From Micromonospora chokoriensis (lineage in GTDB: Bacteria > Actinomycetota > Actinomycetes > Mycobacteriales > Micromonosporaceae), in NCBI RefSeq assembly GCF_000718555.1, contig NZ_JOAN01000022.1, positions 79,974-143,973 of the forward strand: a stretch of DNA of 64,000 nucleotides, read 5' to 3'. Under the pieces are notes generated by a model. That model was not told the origin of the DNA, did no database searches, and worked only from the letters and a program-made list of their open reading frames with translations. How positions within the stretch are numbered: the stretch's first letter is position 1; each line of letters begins with the position of its first letter. Made by a program: the position numbers and the translations under genes. Shown piece after piece: positions 26,426-35,726 of this stretch.

Positions 26426-27805
26426 GTGACGACCCTGCGGGTCGATGAGCAGCTCGCTGCCACCCTGGACCGGACCCACCGGCCCACCCTGACCTCCCGG
26501 CCCCAGCTCCCGACCCAGTCCGGTCCCACCGCGCAGCCCGGCGTGGTCGGGCCGGCGCAGCCCGGCCCCGGAGTGCGCCCGCAGACCCGCCGCATCCTCA
26601 TGCTGTCCTGGGAGTACCCGCCGGTGCTCGTCGGCGGTCTCGGCCGACACGTGCACGCCCTCTCCGTCGCCCTCGCCGCCGCCGGCCACGAGGTCACCGT
26701 CGTCCTGCGGGCCCCCGAAGACCCGGTGACGTTCCCGCTCGCCACCGACTCGCTGCTGGCCTGGACGATGGCCTTCAACCACACCCTCACCCGCACCGCC
26801 CTGCGCGCCACCCAGGCCGGCAGCTACGACGTCATCCACGCCCACGACTGGCTCGTCGCGCACACCGCGATGACGTTGCGCGACCACCTGGACATCCCGC
26901 TGGTCAGCACGATTCACGCCACCGAGGCGGGCCGGCACCAGGGCTGGCTGCCGGAGGAGATGAACCGCACCATCCACGGCGTCGAGCAGTGGCTCAGCAG
27001 CGAGTCCGGCCGGGTGATCGTCTGCTCCGGGTACATGCGCGACGAGGTGAACGCGCTCTTCGGCGTACCGGTCGGGCGGGTCGACGTGGTCGCCAACGGC
27101 GTGGAGCCGCACCGCTGGCGGGTGCCCGCCCGTGCCGTGGCCGCCGCCCGCGCTCGCTTCGCCGGCGACGGCAAGCTGATCACCTTCGCTGGCCGACTGG
27201 TCTACGAGAAGGGCGTGCAGCACCTGATCGCCGCGCTGCCCCGACTGCGTGAGCGCCACCCCGGCCTGCGTGCCGTGATCGCCGGCGACGGCCCGTACCG
27301 CGCCGAGTTGGAGGCCGAGGTGCACCGCCGCGGCCTGGGCGGCATGGTCAGCATGCCGGGCTTCCTGGGCGGCACCGACCTGCCGGCGCTGATGGCCGCG
27401 TCCGACTGCTTCGCCGTGCCGAGCATCTACGAGCCGTTCGGCATGGTCGCCCTGGAAGGCGCCGCCGCCGGGGCGCCCCTGGCCGTCGCCGCCACCGGTG
27501 GCCTCGCCGAGATCGTCGAGCCGGGCGTCACCGGGATGACCTTCCGCCCGCACGACCCGGACGGCCTGACCGACGCCGTGCACGCGCTGCTGTCCGACGC
27601 CGACCACTCCCGCACCATGGCCCGTCGCGCTCGTCGGATGGTCCACGACCAGTACGGCTGGTCCGCGATCGCCCAGCGCACCGCCGCCAGCTACGCCGCC
27701 GCCATCCACCACGACGCCGAGTTCACCGCTCAGCGCATGTCGCAGGGTCGGGTCGTCCCGGCGCTCCCCGAGGGCAACCTGCTCGCCGCCGCCGGCCTGC
27801 GCTGA
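26426..27805 (+). CDS. glycosyltransferase family 4 (glycogen synthase/GlgM-like)
   Basis: 459 residues from the GTG at 26426, preceded by GGAGATAGAT. After a proline-rich leader of about 55 residues comes MLSWEYPPVLVGGLGRHVHA, then VIHAHDWLVAHTA, a GT-B linker and the donor site SIYEPFGMVALEGAAAG with GLAEIVEPG. Such proteins make alpha-1,4-glucan or maltose-1-phosphate from ADP-glucose in actinobacteria. Its placement opposite glgX-treYZ fits glycogen/trehalose metabolism. The exact donor and product cannot be read from the sequence. Confidence 0.85.
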   Translation: MTTLRVDEQLAATLDRTHRPTLTSRPQLPTQSGPTAQPGVVGPAQPGPGVRPQTRRILMLSWEYPPVLVGGLGRHVHALSVALAAAGHEVTVVLRAPEDPVTFPLATDSLLAWTMAFNHTLTRTALRATQAGSYDVIHAHDWLVAHTAMTLRDHLDIPLVSTIHATEAGRHQGWLPEEMNRTIHGVEQWLSSESGRVIVCSGYMRDEVNALFGVPVGRVDVVANGVEPHRWRVPARAVAAARARFAGDGKLITFAGRLVYEKGVQHLIAALPRLRERHPGLRAVIAGDGPYRAELEAEVHRRGLGGMVSMPGFLGGTDLPALMAASDCFAVPSIYEPFGMVALEGAAAGAPLAVAATGGLAEIVEPGVTGMTFRPHDPDGLTDAVHALLSDADHSRTMARRARRMVHDQYGWSAIAQRTAASYAAAIHHDAEFTAQRMSQGRVVPALPEGNLLAAAGLR

Positions 27806-27831
27806 CCGTTCGGCCCGCCTCGGTCGCGCCG

Positions 27832-27908
27832 TGATCGGCTCGGTTTTCTTGAACTCGGGGTGTCCCGGTGCCGGGGATGCCCCGACTTCCTGAAAGCCGA
27901 GTCGATCA
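27832..27908. repeat. interspersed palindrome, family 1 copy
   Basis: The arms TGATCGGCTCGGTTTTC... and its imperfect reverse complement ending GAAAGCCGAGTCGATCA enclose a GTCCCGG/CCGGGGA centre, giving a hairpin of about 77 bases. Closely similar arms occur at 28774-28899. It lies 27 bp after the glycosyltransferase stop and may act as terminator. Confidence 0.75.
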
Positions 27909-27910
27909 GG

Positions 27911-27994
27911 CCGTGACGAGCGGGCCGTGACGAGCGGGCCGTGACGAGCGGGCCGTGACGAGCGGGCCGTGACGAGCGGGCCGTGACGAGCGGG
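27911..27994. repeat. six perfect tandem copies of a 14-bp unit
   Basis: The unit CCGTGACGAGCGGG repeats six times without a mismatch, directly after the family 1 palindrome and 46 bases before the start of the next gene. The perfect identity suggests recent expansion or copy-number variation. Confidence 0.9.
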
Positions 27995-28039
27995 CCGCGC
28001 AGCTCGGTGCCTGTCGGTCGGGCCTGCCAGGATGTGGGA

Positions 28040-28684
28040 ATGTCTCGCCCTGTCGACGCCCTGGACGCCACGTTCCCGATCGCCGCCTCGATCGCTCTGG
28101 ACCTGATCCGCCGCCCCGAGGTGTCCGAGCAGTGGTCACGGCCGAGCGCGCTGCCGCACCTGTCCGTGGGAGCCCTGGCCTGCCATCTGGGCCGTCAGAC
28201 GGTACGCGCGGCGCAACTGCTGCCGATGCCGACCGACCTACCTCTGCTGGAGTCGGCCGACGGCCACTACGAGCGGGCCGCCTGGGTCACCGAGGGCCCT
28301 CCGGACGAGGAGTCGGTGGCAGCGGGTTCCGACGAAGCCGAGGCCGCACAGGGCCTGGCGCGCCTGCGCGCCCGATCCGTCCTCGCGCTGCAGGAGGTGG
28401 GTCACCTGCTCTCCCGAGGAGAAGCCCGCGACGTCGTCCCGATCCCGTGGCAGGGCTGGGCCCTTCCGCGCGCCGAGTTCCTGCTCACCCGCCAACTGGA
28501 GATCGTGGTCCACTCCGACGACCTCGCGGTGAGCATCGGCGTACCCACACCGCAGTTCCCTGCGGACGTCTTCGACCCGGTCCGCGACCTGTTGGTGCGG
28601 CTGGCCGTACGCCGCCGTGGTCAGTCCGCGCTGATCAGCGCACTGAGCCGCAGCGAGCGAGCCCGGAACATCTCCGCCTTCTGA
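28040..28684 (+). CDS. maleylpyruvate-isomerase-family (mycothiol-dependent/DinB-like) protein
   Basis: 214 residues from the ATG at 28040. The pattern LDATFPIAASIALDLIRRPE, LPHLSVGALACHLGRQTVRA and REFLLTRQLEIVVHSDDLA (in the form AEFLLTRQLEIVVHSDDLAV) is that of the actinobacterial TIGR03083-like family, which includes mycothiol-dependent maleylpyruvate isomerase. H84-type and H-S-D residues that could bind a metal are visible (CHLGRQ, VVHSDDL). The gene stands alone between repeat blocks. The substrate is unknown. Confidence 0.75.
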   Translation: MSRPVDALDATFPIAASIALDLIRRPEVSEQWSRPSALPHLSVGALACHLGRQTVRAAQLLPMPTDLPLLESADGHYERAAWVTEGPPDEESVAAGSDEAEAAQGLARLRARSVLALQEVGHLLSRGEARDVVPIPWQGWALPRAEFLLTRQLEIVVHSDDLAVSIGVPTPQFPADVFDPVRDLLVRLAVRRRGQSALISALSRSERARNISAF

Positions 28685-28767
28685 GCGCCCGGCCGCCGCC
28701 ACCCAGAGCACCACGACCCCCATCAACGCCCACCCACCGTCAAACCCCGGCGCTCGCCGTGCCGCCT

Positions 28768-28899
28768 CCGGGCTTGATCGACTCGGCTTCCTGAAAACCG
28801 GGCCATCCCGGGTCGTGATCGACTCGGCTTTCAGGAAGTCGGGGCATCCCAGCGCGACGGACACCACGCCTTCAAGGAACCCGAGTCGATCAAGCCCGG
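28768..28899. repeat. compound interspersed palindrome, family 1
   Basis: The outer arms CCGGGCTTGATCGACTCGG (28768-28786) and CCGAGTCGATCAAGCCCGG (28881-28899) are perfect 19-bp reverse complements. A second, direct copy of the arm with the TTTCAGGAAGTCGGGGCATCC tail lies inside at 28816-28850. With the copy at 27832-27908 the arm occurs five times within about 1.1 kb. Confidence 0.85.
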
Positions 28900-28942
28900 A
28901 GGCCCGGCAGCGCTGGGCGGGGCTGGTGCGGGACGGCGCGGG

Positions 28943-29068
28943 ACGGTCACGCCGGAAGGTGGGGCGATCACGCCGGAAGGTAGGGCGGTCACGCCAGCGC
29001 AAGCGCTGCGGCGATCACGCCGGAAGGTAGGGCGGTCACGCCAGCGCAAGCGCGCGGCGGTCACGCCG
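28943..29068. repeat. tandem repeat array, period about 43-45 bp
   Basis: The segment GATCACGCCGGAAGGTAGGG followed by CGGTCACGCCAGCGCAAGCGC occurs twice in succession, with partial copies before (GGTCACGCCGGAAGGTGGGG) and after (GGTCACGCCGG). The array shows no spacers of constant length and no CRISPR-associated genes nearby. Together with the palindrome it fills the gene-free stretch 28685-29115. Confidence 0.8.
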
Positions 29069-29115
29069 GTACGCCCGCGCGGGGCGGCCACGTACCGGGG
29101 TGGGCGCGGAAGGGC

Positions 29116-29151
29116 GGCAGGCCGCCGACCCCGAGGGGTTGGCGGCCTGCC
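29116..29151 (-). terminator. terminator of the citrate synthase gene
   Basis: The arms GGCAGGCCGCC-GACC and GGTT-GGCGGCCTGCC form a 15-position stem with one wobble/mismatch around a short loop, 17 bases past the gltA stop codon. Confidence 0.8.
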
Positions 29152-29167
29152 GTTTCAGTACGAGAGG

Positions 29168-30451
<1,284 letters not shown>

Positions 30452-30613
30452 GTGGTTCCTCGCTTCGCCGGCAGATCTACGTTGAATTGCCTTCGCTTCT
30501 ACCGTAATTGCGGCTCGGGGGACAACGCCCGCCGTGGTTCGGCGGTGAGGTATGCGTCACCCGATTCCCGACCGCGCCGCCGGGAAACCCTCGTCCCGGT
30601 GCACGAGATTGGG

Positions 30614-32617
30614 TCAGGACAGAGCGAGACGCCGCAGCGTACCGTCCGCCGAAACTTGAAAGACGTCGAGTGTGTTGGTGCCGGCACGGAAGAGCTTGTC
30701 GTCGGTCAGCAGCGCGGCGAACCGGCGTCCGCCGGGGTCGGCCGGCACCACCGGGACGACGGCCCCGACGCGGCCGTTGATGGCGACGGCGAGGAGGGTG
30801 CCGTCCGGGATCCGGTCCGGGACGTCTCCCCAGACGAGCGCCGGGAGGGTGCCGGTGTCCGGGTCGGTGGCGGTGAACGCGGCCAGGTCGGCCACCCGGG
30901 CGCTGCCTGCGGCCGGGCCGCTCTGCACCTGCGTGCCGACCAGGGGGTGCGGGGTCGGCAGGGGTGGCGGGGTGGGCACGCCACCGGGGAAGGTGACCGG
31001 TTCGCCGGGGCGGTCGTAGAAGTGTTTCGTCGCGTCGGTGCGGGGGGCCTGCCGGGCGGAGCGCCCGTCGACCTTCCAGGGCAGCCGGACGCCGGCCTCG
31101 TCGGCCACAGTCGGCAGCAGGTCGACGTGTTCCCAGTTGCGGTCGTCCACCCGGCCGGTCTGTTGCCGGGGCTCCTTGACGAACGTCGGCACCCACGCGA
31201 CCTCACCGGCGGCGGCCTTGATGGCGTCCATGCCCCGGCCCTGGGCGCCCGCCCGGAAACTGACCCCGTGGTCCGCGGTGACCACGACGAGGGCCTGGTC
31301 GTAGAGGCCGCTGGCGCGCAGCGTCCGCAGCGTCTCGCCGATCAGCCGGTCGGTGTAGCCGAGTTGGGCCAGGTGCCGCTGCCGGGCCAGGTCGACCCAG
31401 CCGGCACCATCGTTGGGCAGGTCCTCGGGGGCGTCGTAGCGCGCGCCGGACGGCAGGTACGCCCACGGTGAGTGCGGCATCAGCAGGTGCAGGAAGTGCA
31501 GGGTGGGTCGGGTCGTCGGCTTCAGCCCGGCCAGGAAGCTGGTGAACCGGGCCGGCTGGTTGTCGTCCAGGCTGTCCCAGCGGAACTTCGGGTCGGCCGG
31601 GACGGGCTCGGCGGCGTCCAGGCCGGCCTCGGCCCGGGTCTGCTCGCGGTACGAGTCCTCCGGGTCGACCGCGCTCTCGGTTGGGCCGGCGACCTGGCCG
31701 AGCAGCTTGCCGGTCTCGCGGACCAGCACGCCGAGCCCCTGCTCCGGGGTGGTCGGCTGCTCGCAGCGGCTGGGTGGGCAGAGGCGGGTGATGCTCTCCT
31801 CGGCGCGGATGTCGTACAGGCCGCCGAAGGCGGTGAAGAGGTTGTCCGGGTACTGCGAGTAGTGCGGGGCGACCGACCGCGCCGGGTAGCGGCCGGTGAG
31901 CATCGCGGGCAGCGCGTTGGGCGTCCACCCGCTGACCCCGGTGGAGTTGCGGTACCAGGTGGAGCCGCCGGCCAACTCGGCGAAGTGCGGGTAGCGCGCG
32001 GCGTCGATCTTCCCGTCCGCGCCGAGCAGGCTTACCAGCGGCAGTTCGTCGAGGATCAGCATGACCACCGGCGGGTGCCCGGCCGAGCCCTGCGCGGTGC
32101 CGGCCGCGCCACCGTCGCCGCGCGGCAGGACCACCGCCGAGGTGGGTGAGACGAGCAGGAAGAGCGCCACGAAGGCCACCGGGCCGGCGGCGGCCAGTCG
32201 CAGCACCCGGCCCGGCGCCCGCCACCGCCGGTGTGCGGCCGCGCCGGCCGCGCCAGCCAGCAGGGCCACCAGCAGCAGCGGTACGCCTCGAAGCGGCGTC
32301 CCGTGCCGGCCCACCTGCACGGCGAGAGCGGCGAGCAGCAGCCCGACCAACCCGGTGTGGGTGACGGCGCGGGCGGTGCGGCCGGCAAGACGGCTGAGGG
32401 CGCCGAGCAGCGCCACCCCGGCCGTGGGAACCGCCGTCACCAGGGCGACCAGCAGCAGGATCTGGGCCGGGTCGGCGCGGTGGAAGAGGAAGAAGTCGGG
32501 GCTACGACCGAGCACGTCCAGCAGTGGTTGGGTGATCACGAGCCCGACCAGCGCGACGATCTCCAGCAGCCGACTTAGCTCACCTCGCCAGCCGTGGAAC
32601 CATCGCTGTTCAGCCAC
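30614..32617 (-). CDS. membrane sulfatase-like protein (alkaline phosphatase superfamily)
   Basis: 667 residues. Four or five N-terminal transmembrane segments (about 15-165) precede a sulfatase/phosphoethanolamine-transferase-type domain: PPVVMLILDELPLVSLLG (metal-binding D), STGVSGWTPNALPAMLTGRY (nucleophile region), VVVTADHGVSF (DxH metal site) and a C-terminal beta domain. It probably modifies an envelope or exported glycopolymer outside the membrane. Its start overlaps the methyltransferase stop by 8 bases, forming an operon with that gene and the 49-residue membrane protein. Confidence 0.78.
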   Translation of the reverse strand: MAEQRWFHGWRGELSRLLEIVALVGLVITQPLLDVLGRSPDFFLFHRADPAQILLLVALVTAVPTAGVALLGALSRLAGRTARAVTHTGLVGLLLAALAVQVGRHGTPLRGVPLLLVALLAGAAGAAAHRRWRAPGRVLRLAAAGPVAFVALFLLVSPTSAVVLPRGDGGAAGTAQGSAGHPPVVMLILDELPLVSLLGADGKIDAARYPHFAELAGGSTWYRNSTGVSGWTPNALPAMLTGRYPARSVAPHYSQYPDNLFTAFGGLYDIRAEESITRLCPPSRCEQPTTPEQGLGVLVRETGKLLGQVAGPTESAVDPEDSYREQTRAEAGLDAAEPVPADPKFRWDSLDDNQPARFTSFLAGLKPTTRPTLHFLHLLMPHSPWAYLPSGARYDAPEDLPNDGAGWVDLARQRHLAQLGYTDRLIGETLRTLRASGLYDQALVVVTADHGVSFRAGAQGRGMDAIKAAAGEVAWVPTFVKEPRQQTGRVDDRNWEHVDLLPTVADEAGVRLPWKVDGRSARQAPRTDATKHFYDRPGEPVTFPGGVPTPPPLPTPHPLVGTQVQSGPAAGSARVADLAAFTATDPDTGTLPALVWGDVPDRIPDGTLLAVAINGRVGAVVPVVPADPGGRRFAALLTDDKLFRAGTNTLDVFQVSADGTLRRLALS

Positions 32618-34040
32618 CCATCACCGTCCGGTAGAGCGTGCGGGTGCCCGAGGGCAGTTCCAGCCGGTCGGTGATCCGCCCCCGGGCGGCGAGCAACGTC
32701 TCGAAGGTGTCGCGCCGGTAGTCCGGGAAGAGGCCGGCGGGCTTGTTGGCCAGCAGCCGGGTCGCCATCGGGTCCTCCGGGTGGACGAACTCCACCACCA
32801 CCGCGCCGCCCGGCGCGGTCAGCCCGGCGAGCCAGTCGATGACCTCCGGCAGCGGCACGTTGCGCCCGATCGCCAGGTGGTGCACCACGGCCAGGGCGAG
32901 CACCACGTCGGCGGACGCCCGCTCGGCGAAGCCGGCCCGCTCGACGCCCCGCCAACCGCCACCCGGTGAGGGGTCGGCCAGGTCCAGCACCAGCGGCAGG
33001 ATGCGGCGCTGCCCCTCGGAGCGCAGCTGTCGGTACAGCTCGTCGACCACCGTCGGGTCCTGCTCGACGGCGACCACGTAGTCGGCGTGCCCGGCCGCCA
33101 GCCGGGAGTACCGACCGTCGTTGGCGCCGAGGTCGAGCACCAGGCGGGGGCGGGTGCCGGCGGCCACCGCGACGGCCACGAACTGCTCCTTCGCCACCCG
33201 GTCGCGGGCCGTGTAGCCGCAGGTGCGCTGGTAGTCCGACCAGTGGCTCTCGGGTGGGCGGCGATCCAGCTTGCGGACCAGTCTCTCGATGCCGCGTACG
33301 GTGGCGAGCAGCAACTCCCGGGAGAAGCCGGCGGCGCGCAGTTGGTCGCGTACGTCGCTGGTGCTGGCGGCGGCGTTGCGTTGCTGCATGGCCCCGTGCA
33401 GGTGCAGGTGGGTGAGCACGCCGGGGCGCAGCCGGCGGGCACCGTTGAAGAGCGGCCGCAGCTCGTCGGCCTCGATGCCGTCGACCCGGGCACGCAGCCA
33501 CGGTTGGAAGTCCACACCCAGGTGGGCGGTGAGCATCAGCGGGTAGAGCACGGTCTGGCAGAACTGCCGGTAGCCGGCCCACGGTTCGCCGTCGCGCACC
33601 GGCTCAAAGGAGCCGATGTCGATGAAGACCGGTTCGGCGCCGCGCCACTGCAGGTTGTACGCCGAGCCGTCCTTGGTGGTGAAGCCCTCGCCGAGCGCGG
33701 CGTTCAGGATCTCCAGGTGCAGCAGGGCGGCGTCGCGCAGCATGCTGAACGACCACTCGTACGGGTGGGAGACGAACGGGATGCGCTCGTGGCGCAGCAC
33801 GGCGGCCCACCGCGTCCCGGTCGCGGCGGGCACCAGCGTTGGTGGGGCGTCCTCGGTGGCGCAGACCTTGCGCGCGGCGACGAGCGCCGGGAAGAACGTG
33901 CTGCCGGTGAGTGCCCGCCAGTGCGCGGCGGCCTGGGTGTCCAGCCCGCGCAGCACCTCGTCGCCGACGTGGAAGACCCGGTTGGCCGGGTCGCGGAAGG
34001 AGGCCGGCTCGGGCCGTACCTGTATGGGTGAGATCGCCAT
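32610..34040 (-). CDS. SAM-dependent methyltransferase, two-domain
   Basis: 476 residues from the ATG at 34040 (MAISPIQVRPEPASFRDPAN). The N-terminal 200 residues resemble the nodulation-NoeA-like region (SHPYEWSFSMLRDAALLHLE; TTKDGSAYNLQWRGAEPVFI). The C-terminal class I methyltransferase has the SAM-binding PRLVLDLGANDGRYSRLAAG and a post-motif ADVVLALAVVHHL. The gene sits 17 bases after the 49-residue protein and overlaps the sulfatase-like gene, so an envelope or polysaccharide modification role is likely. The substrate is unknown. Confidence 0.82.
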   Translation of the reverse strand: MAISPIQVRPEPASFRDPANRVFHVGDEVLRGLDTQAAAHWRALTGSTFFPALVAARKVCATEDAPPTLVPAATGTRWAAVLRHERIPFVSHPYEWSFSMLRDAALLHLEILNAALGEGFTTKDGSAYNLQWRGAEPVFIDIGSFEPVRDGEPWAGYRQFCQTVLYPLMLTAHLGVDFQPWLRARVDGIEADELRPLFNGARRLRPGVLTHLHLHGAMQQRNAAASTSDVRDQLRAAGFSRELLLATVRGIERLVRKLDRRPPESHWSDYQRTCGYTARDRVAKEQFVAVAVAAGTRPRLVLDLGANDGRYSRLAAGHADYVVAVEQDPTVVDELYRQLRSEGQRRILPLVLDLADPSPGGGWRGVERAGFAERASADVVLALAVVHHLAIGRNVPLPEVIDWLAGLTAPGGAVVVEFVHPEDPMATRLLANKPAGLFPDYRRDTFETLLAARGRITDRLELPSGTRTLYRTVMGG

Positions 34041-34057
34041 CGTCGGGACTGGCCCGC

Positions 34058-34207
34058 TCAGCGCTGGTCGGTGGGTTGCCGGCGGAACCGGTCGACCAGC
34101 CGTCGCCAGTAGAGCTTCGCGGCGACCGCAGCGCCAGCCACCCCACCGACGACCGCCTGCACGATCAGGCTGCCGGACCCCGCGTCCAGGTAGGCCAGAT
34201 GTTCCAC
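34058..34207 (-). CDS. 49-residue membrane protein
   Basis: A GTG at 34207 with AAGGAG six bases upstream opens a frame with the hydrophobic, glycine-rich segment SGSLIVQAVVGGVAGAAVAA, a basic anchor KLYWRRLVDRFRR and the end QPTDQR. It reads as a single-pass membrane peptide. It is followed 17 bases later by the methyltransferase and shares its operon with the sulfatase-like gene, so it may tether or assist them. Confidence 0.7.
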   Translation of the reverse strand: MEHLAYLDAGSGSLIVQAVVGGVAGAAVAAKLYWRRLVDRFRRQPTDQR

Positions 34208-34451
34208 CGATGGCTCCTTGCCCTCGCCGTCTCGACACCGGCGTCCCAGGCGTACACCTATGAGGCTTTTGACCCAGAAAGCCGTACTTGTCCCTCACCG
34301 TACGCCGGTCGTCATCGCCGTCGCGGGCACATCGGCGTACTCCCAGCCTCGCCACAGAATGTGGCCGGGGACGGCGGACCCGACGAGGACCCCGACGGGC
34401 GTCACACGCGACGCGTCGTCGAGGTCCTCACCGAGATGCTGGGCGACTGAC

Positions 34452-35726
34452 TCAGCTACGCCGGTGGTGCATGCCGAGGCGCAGCAGCACGAAACGCAGC
34501 ACGGTGGCGGCCAGGTTCGCGGCCACCAGCACGGCCAGCTCCACCGGCCGGGCCGGCACGGCGGCGACGGCGTGCAGGGTGGCCAACGCGCCACTTGTCA
34601 ACGCCAGACCGAGGGCGAAGGCCAGCAGCCCCTGCGCGTGGTGCCGGGCGGCGTGCCGGCGGCCACTGATGCCGAACGTCAACCGCCGATTCGCGGCCGT
34701 GTTCGCCACCGCGGTCACCAGCAGCGCCAGCAGGTTCGCCGGTTGCGCGCCGAGCAGGCCCCGGGTGGCCACGAACAGCAGCAGGTACGCGAGCGTGCTC
34801 GCCACCCCCACCGCCGCGAACCGGACCAGTTGCCGGGGCAACCCGACCGGCACCTGCCCGGCCTGCGCACCCGGCCCGGTCAGCGGCGTCTCAGCCGGCT
34901 GGGCACGCGGCCCGCTCAGCGGCGCCCGGCCGAGCTGTGCGCGCAGCTCGGCCAGGGGCAACGCGCCGGTCAGCAGCGCCCGGCCCAGCCGACCCACCCC
35001 GCGCAGGTCGGCCAGGGCCGTGGCGACGATGTCGACGCGGCTGTCCGGGTCGTCGACCCAGTCCACCGGCACCTCGTGGATGCGCAGCCCGGCCCGCTGG
35101 GCCAGCACCAGCAGCTCGGTGTCGAAGAACCAACCGGTGTCGCGCACCAGCGGCAGCAGCTCCGCGGCCACGTCCGCGCGGATCGCCTTGAACCCACACT
35201 GCGCGTCGGAGAACCGCGCCGCCAACGCGCCGCGCAGCAACAGGTTGTAGGCCCGGGAGATCACCTCCCGCTTCGCGCCGCGCACCACCCGGGAGGTACG
35301 CGCCAACCGGGTGCCGATCGCCAGGTCGGAGTGGCCCGAGATCAACGGCGCGACCAGCGGCAACAGCGCCGCCAGATCGGTGGAGAGGTCCACGTCCATG
35401 TACGCGAGCACCGGCGCGGACGACGCCGACCAGGCGGCGGAGAGCGCCCTCCCCCGCCCCTTGGCGTCCAGGTGCAGCACCTCGACGCCGGGCAGCTCAC
35501 CGGCGAGGCCGTCGGCCACCTTCAGGGTGTCGTCGACGCTGGCGTTGTCGGCGATGGTGATCTGGAACGGGTACGGGAAGTGCGCGCTCAGATGGGCGTG
35601 CAGCCGCCGTACGCACGGCCCGAGGTCGGTCTCCTCGTTGTAGACCGGGATCACCACGTCCAACACGGCACCGGCGGCGGTGGGTCGGGCCTGGACGGCG
35701 GCCCGGGTGCCGCCCAGCGGGGTCAC
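34452..35726 (-). CDS. GT2 glycosyltransferase fused to a GtrA-like membrane domain
   Basis: 424 residues. The N-terminal GT2 domain (about 20-235) has DVVIPVYNEETDLGPCVRRL, the AYMDVDLSTDL metal/donor motif and QCGFKAIRADVA, as in dolichyl-phosphate-glucose-type synthases. A proline/glutamine-rich linker leads to four C-terminal transmembrane segments (about 300-415) with the GtrA pattern RFAAVGVASTLAYLLLF ... NTAANRRLTFG. It probably makes a polyprenyl-phosphate sugar and flips or holds it. The start overlaps the GT39 gene stop (ATGA), pointing to a lipid-linked sugar used by that enzyme. Confidence 0.85.
   Translation of the reverse strand: MTPLGGTRAAVQARPTAAGAVLDVVIPVYNEETDLGPCVRRLHAHLSAHFPYPFQITIADNASVDDTLKVADGLAGELPGVEVLHLDAKGRGRALSAAWSASSAPVLAYMDVDLSTDLAALLPLVAPLISGHSDLAIGTRLARTSRVVRGAKREVISRAYNLLLRGALAARFSDAQCGFKAIRADVAAELLPLVRDTGWFFDTELLVLAQRAGLRIHEVPVDWVDDPDSRVDIVATALADLRGVGRLGRALLTGALPLAELRAQLGRAPLSGPRAQPAETPLTGPGAQAGQVPVGLPRQLVRFAAVGVASTLAYLLLFVATRGLLGAQPANLLALLVTAVANTAANRRLTFGISGRRHAARHHAQGLLAFALGLALTSGALATLHAVAAVPARPVELAVLVAANLAATVLRFVLLRLGMHHRRS

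Noticed and set aside
28943..29068. CRISPR-like array
   Set aside because: Units are tandem without unique spacers and no cas gene is present.
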